Shown here: in pieces, positions 23,011 to 35,280 of the stretch
Position numbering within the stretch: position 1 is the stretch's first letter
How the letters are laid out: each line of letters begins with the position of its first letter
Origin: Tetracentron sinense
Lineage: Eukaryota > Streptophyta > Magnoliopsida > Trochodendrales > Trochodendraceae
Reading direction: 5' to 3'
NCBI GenBank assembly: GCA_015143295.1
Contig: CM026571.1
Span: 8,312,501-8,376,500, forward strand
Length of the DNA: 64,000 nt
Translations under genes and position numbers: made by a program
The notes under the pieces: generated by a model
Told to the model about the DNA's origin: nothing
The model's database searches: none
The model's input: only the letters and a program-made list of their open reading frames with translations

Positions 23011-23350
23011 GGAGTCTTCGAGGATTCATTATTTGAAGCTATCAACTAAGTCTTCATGTGGTTGGTTGCAGGATAATTTCGTCCTCCATTACGATATGCT
23101 AGAGAAAAGACCCACGCTACCTCAGCATTAGCATACTTTTTCTTTTTGCACTTTACAATCCAATTCCTTCCATCTCAGTTCTCTTCATTGGCCATGGTTG
23201 CTAATTGTTGCATTGCTCATGTTTCTTTGGCCTTCTTTCACATGAAAATTTTAAGGTTTTACTGTTCTTTGCACCAAAATTTTCGGGTTTCTTGCTAAAC
23301 TTGGAATCATCATCCAAAATTAAACAAAGAACAAGTATCACAAAGAATAA
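23011..23350. other. Intergenic, nothing recognised
   Basis: No coding or repeat structure is supported here. Confidence 0.4.
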
Positions 23351-23453
23351 GGGTCCGTTTAGCATCACTTCTAACAAACAATTCCCTATTCTCTTGCGTT
23401 TCTACTCTCAAGGAATAGAGAATTGTTCATTAGAAATGATGCCAAACGGGCCC
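23351..23453. mobile_element. 103-bp Tourist-like MITE with TAA target duplication
   Basis: The left end GGGTCCGTTTAGCATCACTT and the reverse-complemented right end GGGCCCGTTTGGCATCATTT are inverted repeats. TAA flanks both sides (23348-23350 and 23454-23456). The two arms continue to pair almost to the centre. Confidence 0.8.
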
Positions 23454-23456
23454 TAA

Positions 23457-24631
23457 AATGCCAGATTCAGGACAATCATACAGGCTATGGGTAGATTGGC
23501 TTCTGGGTAATTGAGCTTTTTCAATCTGTATTTGTTATACCTCAGCCTAAGTGGCAACCCAACAAGTTATCCATGACATTTTAAGGCAGGGAGTTGTCTT
23601 GGAGTCTCCTTAGGTTCACAGCATTGGGTGCTAAGGGCTGTGTTGATTTAATTTGAAATTTGAAGCGTGTTTGGTGCTTCATAATATTTCATGTATTTGT
23701 TATTTTCTTGTGAAAATTAGGGGGAATTACAAATTGCCATCCTTTTGATTTACAGTCATATCTGTTAATGTGCAGCGAAAGTCAAACAGTGTTCTCTTGA
23801 ATTTGTGAGCAGGAAGCGAGATTGCATCGGCTAAATTTCGCAACATTCATCCCATCAATTGTCGTGCTGCTGATGCTGATAAAAATGCAAAAGCCATTGG
23901 GTTTTCGTTTTTTTTTTTGATCGATATGGAATAAGATGAAAGGAAGAGATGGTTTCAACATAGATTGAGCACTTGGGGTGCACAGTTGAGCAATGTTCTC
24001 TATTAGGGTTCATTACATAAGAGTTCAATAGACTTTTAATTCATGAGAGAGTTTTGTTATGCGATGCAATATAAAGTTTGAGGGTAAAATCATGAGAACT
24101 CAGGTTCTACTGTCTGCCAGGATGTGTTTTTTTGGGATGTTTATTTGGACCTTAGTGAATTGTTGCCAGTGGAAGACTTTTAAAATTGAGAAAAAAAAAC
24201 AAAAAATGACATAAATAAAGTTAATGATAAAATTTTTGATAATTCATGACTTAACTGAAAGCTATAGCTTTAAATGAAACCAAATGAAGAACCTGATTCC
24301 AAATATTTGGGAAAAGTGATGAAAAATTTTCTTATAGGAGTGCTAGCCAAGACGCACTACGTCAAATATTTTCTATTTTCCAGAGGTAAGGAGAGTCCAA
24401 CATGTGGTATTACTATCCTATAGCCTGGGAGATGGTTTAACAGTTGTTGTCACTACCTTGCAATTCTGTAAAACTAGGACTCCTGCTAACAATTTTGTTT
24501 TTCTTAAGCATACATTCTTAATTTAGGTTACATCAAATTTGAGTTCAAGTAACCTGAACTGGGGTCCATTTATAAACGGGTTGAAGTTTGAACCCAATCC
24601 ATTAAAAAAAAAAAGGCCCTATTTCCCTCGA
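23457..24631. other. Intergenic, nothing recognised
   Basis: Mostly AT-rich. No host exon could be supported on either strand. Confidence 0.4.
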
Positions 24632-25084
24632 GTCGGTCTTTGGGTAAATATACTCCCAAATCTATGCCCTAATCTTAACCGTTTATAACCAATCACTAAA
24701 GGTTAGGATTTGAGTTGACTTATTTTGTCTTTTCTAATGTCATATCAACTCTAATCCTAACCGTTTAATAACTGAGATAAATGTCAAGTTGGTTTATTTT
24801 ATCTTTTCTAATGCCACATCAACTCTAATCTTAACCGTTTAATAACTGAGATAAACGGGGAGTATCCCTAGACTAATTCATTTCCCTCTACGATACCATG
24901 TTAAACAGAATTAGTCTAGGGATACTCTCAACTTGTATTCCCAAATACTAACAGTTTATTAAACGAAGGATTAGAATTAGAGATGATGTGCCATTAGAAA
25001 AGATAAAATAAGTCATCTCAAACCCTCACCATAGGTTATAAACTGTTAGAATTAGGGAGTTATTTGGGAGTACCATAGACCGAC
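24632..25084. mobile_element. Fold-back element with internal tandem units
   Basis: The left end GTCGGTCTTTGGGTAAATAT, with ACTCCCAAAT close by, pairs with the reverse-complemented right end GTCGGTCTATGGTACTCCCA. Both arms carry TAACCGTTTATAACC-like and TTATTTTATCTTTTCTAATG stretches. The left arm contains a tandem duplication of about 70 bp (TCATATCAACTCTAATCC and GCCACATCAACTCTAATC, each followed by TAACCGTTTAATAACTGAGA). A small second inverted repeat, ATCCCTAGACTAATTC / GAATTAGTCTAGGGAT, sits at the centre. Confidence 0.75.
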
Positions 25085-25556
25085 CCAATGGAAGCAAACT
25101 TGTGGGAAAGAAAAAATGAAAACACGACGGGGAATAAGACCGTTTGTGTTGATGTTCTTCTTTCTTAGTCTTCTCAGTCTCAGATGTGTGTTCGGGACGC
25201 AGATTCTTTCGATATCAAAGCTCGAGAGATGCGAGAAGATTTCAGACTCCGATAAACTGGATTGCAGCTAGAAAATTCTTCATAAACATATATTTTTTTT
25301 CTGATTAGAGGTGAGCAACTACTCTACTTTTGTTCTTCTGCGACATCTTCTGTAGGGTTTTATTTTATATACTATGATAATGAAATGGGTGCATTGATGG
25401 TTGATCTCAGTTTCTTAACATAGTTTTCATCAGTTATATTTGGCTGGATTTGATCTGGGTTTATGTTGAAATCTTTGTCTGAGTTTTCGTACTGAATCTT
25501 TTGAATATTTGATGTTTTTTTTTGGAAGGTAGATGTCTAAATTTTGAGTTTTCTGA
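25085..25556. other. Intergenic; possible leader of an unrecognised transcript
   Basis: The stretch 25150-25310 is less AT-rich and looks like a plant 5' leader ending near a GAGGTGAGC donor-like site at about 25309. No protein start with family likeness follows, so this is only a weak suspicion. Confidence 0.2.
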
Positions 25557-25569
25557 CATAAGCATCAAC

Positions 25570-25752
25570 ATCTTTTTGGGATGCATTGCTGGTCCCTGGC
25601 CTGGATAAATGAAGAGATTTGAATGGAAAACCCTGCCATATCCTATGACATGAATCCCAAATTGTTATCAAAATTAATGGAACGGAATGGCAGAACATGA
25701 TTCGTGTTGCCGACCCCAAGTATTTGGGATAATGCATTGTTATTGTTGTTGT
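25570..25752 (+). mobile_element. SINE-like insertion with 13-bp target duplication and TTG tail
   Basis: The perfect duplication CATAAGCATCAAC flanks the body at 25557-25569 and 25753-25765. The body ends TTGTTATTGTTGTTGT after a TGCCGACCCCAAGTATTTGG-like stretch, which recalls the 3' ends of Au-type plant SINEs. Clear Pol III A and B boxes were not found, so it may be 5'-truncated. Confidence 0.65.
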
Positions 25753-25765
25753 CATAAGCATCAAC

Positions 25766-27200
25766 CCTTTGGATGGATTTGAGTTCTCTCTCTGCATATG
25801 CTTTGCATGAGTACCAACTATCCATCGAAGCTACACGCCTTGTGTTTTCCCACTACTTACTGTTTTACTTCTATACATGTTCTAGTTCGTCTTGATGGTG
25901 TTTGTTTGGCCCAGTGGAAGGCTGGAAGCATATTGTTAATTCTACTAGTGAACATGCACTTTCACATCGTCAGAACTAATTAAATTAGCAGCCTTATACT
26001 TAAAAGCTATGTAGAAGTAATTTAGAATTACTCTGATGTCTTCTAGTAACTAAACCTTTTCAGTTCTATTAACCCCAGATCAGAAAAGTGACTTCTCATA
26101 TATGTATTATGGGGAGTGATCTTCTGAGATGTCTCAAGTGGACCTACTATTGAGTTGGCCGAATTAATAATGGTCAACGCCCGTAATTAGGGATGTTGAT
26201 CAATGCAAGGTTTGCTATGGGTGTTATTTGATTTGAGTCGAAGTATGAAACCATTTCCCATGTATTAATATTCTAATCTTGCTAGTGAGAGGCAGATGAG
26301 TTACGGCTTTCAAGATCTAGGAACTCATTTCCTAATTTTTCTTTTAAATTGTGGATTGTAAACTTCTATTTGTACTGGATGACTAGGTCCTTGTGAGGTC
26401 TCTTTTAAAATTACTTGGTCCAGTTAGTTTGATGTATGTCTTTGACATTTTTCCAGGATGCTCCTTATAAACCTGAGGATATTTTATTAAGACATGTAAA
26501 TTTGAGCTGGATGCTGGAGCGAAAGTAGTGAAGATATATGGGAGGCAAGTAATTTTCAGAATTTCTTTCGAGTAGAAATTATAATTGATGATTATGTGAA
26601 CAACAAGAAGAGCATGAACAAAGGATGCTATTGATTGTCATTTAGAAGAAGGCTTGATTTCAGTTGAATGCTGTAAATCTATGAACTACATTTAAGCAGA
26701 AGAATTAAAATATTTTTTTCTCTCTTGTGATTCATGGAGGTTTACATTGGAGAAGTTATGCAAAATTTTGGTTCTTTTCTAACCTTTGAAAGGAAAAGAT
26801 TGGAAGTTGCACTGTAAATGAAACAGGTTATAGTTATGAATAAAACGTTAGCCTATTATGTGTGGTTGTTCCCTTTAGGATCTATCTAAAGATTATGTCA
26901 CTCTTCGGTTTGGAAAACTAGCCAATTCTTCAAAGTTGTTGTATCAAAATGTCATTTTGGGAAGTTTTGATTTACATGATTTATTAATTCATTTAAAACA
27001 TGAAGTTATTACATTATACTCCTTTTCAACCACCAAAGACCAGTGTAAATAGTTTCTTTTAATCTATCAAAAGCATATGGAATACGATGTGAAGTGGTTT
27101 AGCAAATTTCGTTACTGGAAGAACTTGCAGGTTTATGTTCCTAGAGAAGTTGAGAGTTGCTAATTTTTCAGCAATTATAGCTCTTAGAAATTAAACAATT
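25766..27200. other. Intergenic, nothing recognised
   Basis: No gene or repeat family could be supported. A short stretch near 26456-26545 has an acceptor-like CAG and a brief open frame but no recognisable protein. Confidence 0.35.
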
Positions 27201-27225
27201 GTGAATGTTCTCTATCAAGCTTCTT

Positions 27226-28451
27226 TAATTCGTTATTGATATGGGTGGCAAGAAGTAGGTGGGAGTCAAAGGAAGTCATTGGCCCTCACGGGGTTGGTTT
27301 GTGGAAAGCTATTTTGAAAGTGAGGGAGAAATTTTCACAACATATTCGCTTTAGAGTAGGGAAGGAGGATGAGGTGCGGTTTTGGGACGACCTGTGGTGT
27401 GGTCAATCTACTTTGAAACATGATTTTGGTAATCTATGTTGCTTAGCGGTAGATAAGAACTCGTTGGTAGCATCGTCAATAGACTGGAGTCATGTAGCAG
27501 CAGTTTGGCTCCCTAGGTTGAGGCATAATCTCAATGATTGGGAATTATGGGACTTTCTTAGACTTTTGAATTGCTTGAATATGGTCTGCCCTTGTCCTCT
27601 AGCTTGTGATAGTTGATTGTGGTAAATGGACAACAAAGGTTGATTTTCTGTGAGATCCTTCTATCAAGCCCTTCATGCTAGCCCTAGCTACCGGTTTTCT
27701 CATTGGACTGCATGGCACCCTTGGGTTCCCTCAAAGGCATTTTTCTTTATTTGGACAATACATTTGGATAAGATCCTAACCTGTGATTATCTTCAAAGCC
27801 CAAAATATAGGTTAGCTAAACCCTCCCAAAAGATAAAGGAATGGAATTTCAAGTAATCGTCTACACCTAAAAGCTTTCTCGTCTTCACTGATCAGCATTA
27901 ATAATGGCTGAGGTTGTGTTATATGCCTAGCAGAGGAGGAAATGGTGGATTAGTTACTTTACTCTTGAATTGTCCTTTTGCTTTTGGTATCTGGACTCTG
28001 GAGCTTCTTCTTGCCTTAGCTAGGAGTAGTCTCTTTTCTAGATCCTTTTCAAGACTTCTTATCTTGTTGGCTTTTGATTTCGCTAGAACCCCCACTAGCA
28101 ATTGTGTGGGCCCTTCATTTGGGAGCCATTGCATGGTCCATTGAAGGGGAGGAATAGTTGTGTTTTTGAGGGTGTCGAAGTCCCAATGGCTTAGTTCCAA
28201 TCGAGGATTCACCATTTCATTCTATAAGGGATTCATGGTGCTCTATCAGGGGAGATCTTGACGATTTGGGCTTAGCATCTTTGATCTCTGCATTAGAGTT
28301 TTCCTTTTTAGCTTAGTTTGGATTGGTAGTCTTTGTTTTTGCCTAGTTTTTGCTTTTCTTTCTTGGTTCACTTTCTGTGAACTTTTGTTGTTTACCTTTT
28401 GTTTTTTCCTGTTTTCTTTTTTAAATATCTCTGATTACCGGGAAAAAAAAA
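27226..28451 (+). pseudogene. 5'-truncated LINE (L1-type), 3' part only
   Basis: Only the C-terminal part of ORF2 remains. It includes the region after the reverse transcriptase (SRWESKEVIGPHGVGLWKAI, FRVGKEDEVRFWDDLWCG, LNDWELWDFLRLL) and the zf-RVT region (WHPWVPSKAFFFIWTIHLDK) in other frames. The 3' untranslated part ends GATTACCGGG followed by A9 at 28443-28451. The copy is broken by several frame changes. Target duplications were not resolved. Confidence 0.8.
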
Positions 28452-30344
28452 CTGTTCCTGTTTGGCATGTTTTATTGCTTTGAATCCTGGTAACAAGGAC
28501 ACTTTATTGCAGTAAATCCTAAACTGTCATATATCTCCTGTTTTCAACTACTATTTATGTGCCCTTTAATAATTTTCATGTCACACACATATTGCAGACT
28601 TAAATGAACTGTACATGAACTAAACTGTTTTTTATGCATGTCATAACTGTATGGACGTGTTGAAATTTCAGTTTATTGTCTGAGTTTTTTATTAGAAGAC
28701 ATATATAAAGTATCATCAGAATCATACCAAGTATGAACTTATTCAAAAGTTGCAAACTTCTTTTGAATTTTTTCCCCTTAAATAGTAAGAGTGATCAATT
28801 ATATACGAGAGAACAAACATAGTTACACGTCCTTGGTGATAATGGTTATATCTATATCTCTCACATAGGAGCTACAAATGGACAGGAATAAGTTACATGA
28901 CTTCCTTAGGAATGAAATCAGCCAAAAAAAACAAGGGTACTATTCTAACTGTTATTCAACAATGATAAACATCTTTTCTCAAAGTGAAAAAAATGCCAAA
29001 ATACTCAACTTTCAAAACAGATAACCTGTCAAAATTCATGTAAATCTCATTTCAAGGAGTAATGGTTTTGAGAGGTATTGTGGTACTAATTTTTATTTTT
29101 GTCAAATAAGGAGCGAAAATGCCCAAGATGCTTCTTTTGAATCTAGCAGCAATCTTAACAAATGTGAAGCATGATGTGCCAAGTCATGACAAAATCTAAT
29201 GCAGATAGGTCCTAAATTTAGCCTATCAGAATGGTTATTTGTGTTGTAATTTTTAAAGTTTTCTAAATCTGGCTGATGGCCTTCTGATTCTCCATGGTTC
29301 TTTCCTATAATCAGAAAGAAAAGATCAGTTTTTTTTTCTCTCTTTTTAACTTTAGGTTCCACATACAGTATATGAGTTGGATAGTCAAATATGGATTACA
29401 TTTGGTGATTTTCCCAACTGGTAATTCCTTCTAACAGGTAAATTAGTGATAAGAGTGGTGGGACGACCAAGTTGGGGCAGATAGGCAAAGAACAGGGGTT
29501 GATCCAAAGCATGGAATAGATGTTGGCCACTCCCACATCCATCTCCCTAAGGGTTGTAAGCAAGAAAGACACTATAAGTATGATGCACAAAATAAGTGAA
29601 GAAGCAGTCATGAGCTTCACAAGCATAGCCATCTAGAACGGGGCACTGATTATTATTATCTTCACCATGTTGGTAAGGACAGGAATTAACATGGGCAAAG
29701 TAATAATTTGGGTATCATACAGAAAGGGGGTGTGAGAATATTGAGCACCACACACGCAAGAAGGAAAGGGAGACTATGAAAGGACCATCCAATATGACCA
29801 GACATAATGAAGAAAAATAAAGGTTCCTATTACATCCACAAGCATGGTCAGTGTTGTCATGATATTTTCATGTTATTCTGATTATAGTGTATCTTGATCA
29901 TTTTACTGTAAAGCTTTTGATAACTCCTTGCTGTATATTAGAACACTCTGAGAAGTAAATCACAAAAAAGGATGATACTGAAAAGTGAAAACATTTACAG
30001 TAATTGTTACATGTAGACTTTCATATTGATGTGTGTTATGTTTTTGGACATTGTAGTGGGCTTTTTTTTTTTGTTCTTCCAAAATTATATGTTGAGACAA
30101 AATGGACATAAAAGCACAAAACTTTGTATGTGTCCCCGAGCAGAAATATCCTCAACCGGGTTTTGGTTCGAGACGAAATCATTACAATTGTGTCTCCCTT
30201 TTCTTATACTGTCCGAATGTATTGTAGGCTATTATCTGTTTTGCAGCTTGAGAATAACAATCCTATTTGGTGAAGGATGTTAAGTTGGGACCTCTTTGTA
30301 TAGAGACTTGCTTTCTTCCATCAGTATGGTTTGATTAAAAAGAG
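28452..30344. other. Intergenic, downstream of the CYP87A-like gene; one small hydrophobic frame
   Basis: No known gene is seen. A minus-strand frame at 29396-29632 encodes 78 residues starting MAMLVKLMTASSLILCIILI with a strong hydrophobic N-terminus. No family was recognised and expression is unknown, so it is not called as a gene. Confidence 0.35.
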
Positions 30345-32891
30345 TCATATGTCCTTGCAGCCTGTTCCAATATTTTTCTCTGAGATCTGTATGTGAAAAC
30401 CATTTGGAAACGCTAAACCAGGTGTCCTGACAATATCTCCTCCCTTGATTGCTTTCCACCTGAGAAATCCAGTTTTATAAAAGATTAATTTCTCTTTCTT
30501 TTCTATCTATCTATTATCTCTCTATAGTAGGATGTTCTTACCTGTACTTTGTAACCAAGCAATGGAGAAAGACAGCCATCTGCACCTTGGTGAAGTCTGT
30601 TCCAACACAAAATCTCATGCCACCACCAAAAGCCATGAAATGCTTAGATGCACCATTTAATTCCACACCCTGTATGACACATTTGTTTTGATACAGATTG
30701 AGAATTTAGAAGAAAGGAGAAAAGAAGGTTACAATAAAATCCCAAACTCATTTTCTTATTATTAGGGTCTGCTCTTTTGCTGAGACTTTTAAAGTCTGGT
30801 ACTTTGCAAGTTTGGTCCTTTGACAATATGCATTTTCTTTTGAGAACTACATGTATCGCGCTTTTCATCTCTTGGGTTGCGATTCCCGGAAGACTTCAAA
30901 TGCAGCAAAATGAATTATTTTCAAATCTCATAAAAAATGATAAGACTTGAAATTTCATGATCGTAAGAAACCTTGACAAAGTGACTCAAATTTCCTAACA
31001 ACTACCATGACAAAGTGCAGAATGCCAAGCTTTACAAGTCTTGGTAAAAGAACGGACCCTTAGCCGTAAATTGTATATAGGTGAAAAACAACAGGAAATT
31101 CCCAAACATACACTCACCTCCCATCTCCATGGATTAAAGGCAAGCGGATCTTTATACTTGGCAGGATTCAAGTGGACAGCTGGTGGACATGCCATAACTG
31201 CCCAGCCTGCTGGAATTGTATATCCTGCATCAATCCCAATTTGCGTTAATGGTGTTTCAGAATGAAAGGGATAGATTTTCCCAGATTGAATAAAATTTAA
31301 GTTATTAAAGCTAGAAATTGATTAATTAATGTGAATATACCCTTAAACTGGACATCTCTCATTGCTTTTCTGAAAATTGCTGGGACGATATTGGCGAGTC
31401 TTACTGTTTCATTGATAACCTGCAACTTGAACTGTCAGTTTGTAAACAGAGCTACTGATAGGATAGATTAAATGTTTTCTAACTGTGTAAGAGAATATAT
31501 GAGATTGTTGACCCACCTGAAATGTAAATTTCATTGATTTGTATTCTTTCCATGTAAGTTCAGAATCTACATTTTCCCTGCTTCTTAGAATTGCCTCATG
31601 CTCCTCCTGATAGATGATGGCAAAAATTTAGGACCATGTCAATTGGAATAAAAAGAAAGGATGAAAAAGAGTAAAGATCAACTGTCGCGGACCGTTAATT
31701 CCTTCAATACCGCAGGGTGGTCTGTAAGAAATTTAAGCGCTAAAGTTATAGCCAAGGAAGTTGTCTCAAAGCTGGCAAAGAGAAGCACAAACATCAAATC
31801 CAGAGCAATCGCCTCCGTAAGGATTGTTCCTTCTTTCTTCAGTTCTTCAAGGACATAATCAAAGAAATCTCCCTGGTATTTCTCGGGCATTGCTCTTCTC
31901 TCATCTAGCATATTCTTCAACATCTTCATTGCCTTCTTCCTTCCCTGGACAAACTCGTTTGAGTCAAGATCATTTATAAACCAAGAATGATAATTACGCA
32001 ATTTGAAATGCCACAAATTAGTACAATGGACTTCGAGTTACCTCTAAACATTTGTGGTAAGCTGTTCCTGGAATGTTCAAAGGGAAGGATATGAGTCCCT
32101 GAATGAAAGCAACAAAATTCATCCTCAGATTCTCAGTGGACTTGGCTTGATCATAACTGATCAGTTTCTTTGCAGTAAGATCAAATATCATCTGTAAGAG
32201 CCAAAGAATTATCAGAGTCAATACAAGAAGGTTTTCTTTGAATTTCAAATAATGAAAGCAGTCAGTGTGCCTGAATTTACATACAGTTGCAGTGGCTTCC
32301 TTCATTTCAACAGTGTCCTGGCATGACCACAGACTTAAATTTATATTTGCCTTCTTTTCCACTTCAGGGAGCAGCTTTCGTTTCAGGTTCTCAGGACCAA
32401 AGAGATTCAAAACCATGTTCTTGAGGTACTTGTACATGAACCCATGCAAGGAACCCACATTCTGTCGCCCAAAGATCTCCGTAAAGGTGTCCGGGTACCA
32501 GCTCTGGAACAGCCGCCCTTCTTGTTGGAAGATCAAATAACTGAGATCAGGGTCCGTCGATACTATGACAGGCCGGCCTACCAAGCTGGTTCGGAAAACT
32601 GGTCCATATCTGAAAGTAATATCACAGCTTGTAAAGAAGGACAATGCAATGTTTGCATGATAAAGAAGGCAGTGGGGTATTGCTATCTTACCTTTCCATC
32701 CTCGCTTTGATGAAAGGAGGAACATCCGACGAGGTGTTGGGGGAGAAGAACTGAAGGGTCTCTCCGAGAAGCGGCAAACCCATTGACCCTGGTGGGAGTT
32801 TTCCATTGCATCTGGGATTCCTCCAGCTGTAGACCCAATGTGTAATGCATATGATAACCAAGGCTCCAAAGCACAAAGCAGCAGACCACAT
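30345..32891 (-). CDS. CYP87A: Cytochrome P450, CYP87A-like, complete
   Basis: Membrane-bound monooxygenase of the endoplasmic reticulum. Nine minus-strand exons: 32891-32692, 32609-32285, 32191-32042, 31944-31693, 31606-31517, 31419-31341, 31224-31118, 30669-30542 and 30459-30345. They join in phase to 481 residues. Visible in order: an N-terminal membrane anchor (MWSAALCFGALVIICI), the proline hinge LPPGSMGLPLLGETLQFF, the I-helix LLFASFETTSLAI (family form), the K-helix E-T-V-R in VINETVRLA, FNPWRWE, and the haem loop FGGGMRFCVG with the Cys ligand. The layout and motifs match the CYP87A clade of the CYP85 clan. CYP87A enzymes in cardenolide plants cleave the sterol side chain, and other CYP87 members oxidise triterpenes; the substrate here is unknown. 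The exon 4 donor is ACG/GTCCGC, an unusual but GT-type site. The gene looks functional. Confidence 0.93.
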
Positions 32892-32980
32892 CTTACTTAA
32901 TATTATATGCTATATGTACATATAAAAAAATTCAAAGGAAGCTTCTTGTATTGAAGCAAAGACTAATTGCTGAAATGGGT

Positions 32981-32987
32981 TTTTATA
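32981..32987 (-). promoter_or_regulatory. TATA box of the CYP87A-like gene
   Basis: CTCTATAAAAACC on the minus strand lies about 90 bp upstream of the start codon, a normal distance for a plant TATA box with a short leader. Confidence 0.55.
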
Positions 32988-32999
32988 GAGAAGGAATCT

Positions 33000-34914
33000 G
33001 AACTGGTGAGACAAGAGGAATTGAGAGAGCTGGTGCAAATAGGGGAAGAGGAGGCAAGTAGAAGAAGAACTGCTGGCATGTTATTTCAAAAACCTTGAAG
33101 AGAACTACTTAAATAGACAAACCAGAGTTTACAACTAGTATATAAATAATATAAATTGGCTCTCTTTGTTTTAGTGTAGTTGGTTGCTCAAAAAGCTGTA
33201 CAAGTAGTTGAGATAAGAATAGAAAAAATAGAATAATTTTGTCCAGAGACCATTCATCATTTCTTGTCAACGGCTTCTATAAAAATGTGGGTGGGAGTGC
33301 TATTAAGCCTAGCATGACCAAAGGCTTATGAAGCTTACTGGATGCTTCCTGATTCCTTCACCTTTTAGCCAGCTTCTTAGTTCTTGACTATTAGAGACCC
33401 CACTTCCCATGTATTAATTAAATTTTAAAAAATTTAAACCTCTCTCTTTCCTTCTCTTTCTTTCTTAATATGCCTCGGCCTCGGCCTCGGCCGCGGCCTG
33501 TCTCTCTAAGGTTAGGAGTCATAATGAGAGGACTGGGTATTGCATTGCAGGCTATGTCATTGGGAGCACGAGGCACAAATATGGCCTTTTTTAAGGAGCG
33601 GACAGAACAAAGACCTCTTCTCTAGATTTGAGAAGATAGAGGTTCAAGGGATCTATCTGACTAACCTAAATATCAGGAGCCAATCTTCAAGACAGCATTA
33701 AATACTGGAATCTAATGGGTTTAACCCAGCTTCTTGAGATCTTCTCAAGATCTATGCTAAATACTCTAGTTTCTAGTATCTATGTGATGGTGATGGCATG
33801 AGGGATGCCACACTGAATCTTGTATTTTTTTTAAATTTCTTTTTCTTGTTGAACTAGATCTTTTCCTAGATCTGTTTTAGCTGTACTAATGATCTTTTAT
33901 CTTGAACGCTCAATCTCATGACCAGATTACTAGTTATTTCAAATGGGTTTTTGTAGATATTCATGCAACTACTGTATATGCTTTTGTTTTGTTTCCATTC
34001 TGGAGAGTAGGTAAGCTAAGCTCTAGAATACCAGGTTAGCCCATTCCAAAACATAGAGCACCGTCCCACCGACCCATTGAGCCACGGGCTCGACCCCATG
34101 CAACAACTACTACACAAAGTAGGTAGGTTACTGTCCATTATGACCCACCATTTATATCTATCTGAATAGTGCTATTGTGATTATAATATCTGAAAGAAGC
34201 TACTTTTGGACCAAAGAGAATGGAATTTAGAGAGGGTGTGGGGTTAAAGAACATGAACATGGGGATCTTAAAGCTTTGTCTGGTTTTGGGATTTGTGATT
34301 TTCTTGACATTTTGCAGAAAAACTTAAACTTGGGCTCCACGATGGGTTTTGGAACTCTAAAGCTTAATAAAAATTGCATTGCTTGACTTGTCAAATAGGG
34401 TCTCTCTATCTCTATCTCTATGATGGAGACTCTCAAGCAGTTGCATGGGTTGCTTTCCTGGCTGACACAGATTGCTTACCCGCTTGGTAAGGGCTTGGAA
34501 AGGTCTCCTTAAGGGGTGCACAAGGACAGCTCAATAGCTCATATTTTGGAACTTTAAAACTGTAGTTATGGTAAAAACAGATGTTGCTAAAAAGTCAAGT
34601 TCTCTAGAATGAGAAGCATTAAAAAAATACTATGAGGATGCTTATATGAGGTAGAAGCATGGGAGAAAGGGGTTGGGTCCACATCAAGGAGATCTCTATG
34701 GCCAAAATTTATTAGATTGAATGACACACTACACCATGTCACCATCTGTTGTCATTTTGTCTACTTTTCGGATTAAGTGTGGGTGCAACTATCCAGGAAG
34801 TAAAGTGATCAGATGGTTAGGGATATTTGATCTCATTGACTAAGTGGATCGTGATCGAGTAGTTAGTTCTAAACCCACTAGATGTGAGCCATATGTACAG
34901 CAAAGGTGAGAAGG
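33000..34914. other. Intergenic upstream of the P450 gene
   Basis: No gene is seen. A short GC-rich hexamer repeat (CTCGGC units, about 33474-33498) stands out against the AT-rich background. Confidence 0.4.
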
Positions 34915-35280
34915 AAGTGTTGTGCGAAAGCGTGCAAATAACAATGAAACGAATCTAAAAACAGCAAATCAAAACAAACGAAATAGAGAAAACAAACCAA
35001 ACGAAGAGACACGATTTACGTGGTTTGACAAGATACCTACATCCACGGGCAGTGATGATTTCCTTTATTCAAAAATGAGATTTCTCTCAAACAATCACTC
35101 GGAAACCCTCTTCACACTACTCCCAAAAAATGGCTCACTCTTCTCTCTTACGAACAAAACTTTAAAAAATCTCTTTTATATTAGGGTTACAATAAAGAGA
35201 AAATGGGTAAAATGCCCAAAACGGGTCGGGCCTAAAATCAGGTCAAAATTTCGGTCAAGGGCCCATGTCACACTAATCAA
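34915..35280. mobile_element. Probable fossil LTR piece
   Basis: The stretch runs from TGTTGTGCGAAAGCG to ...CACACTAATCA and contains GATTTACGTGGTTTGACAAG and CTACATCCACGGG, phrases often seen in plant LTRs. There are no internal genes, and a target duplication was not found. Old and incomplete; family not assigned. Confidence 0.3.

Noticed and set aside
26456-26545. Possible isolated exon with acceptor-like CAG
   Set aside because: The open stretch is short, ends in a stop and matches no protein I recognise; no partner exons were found.
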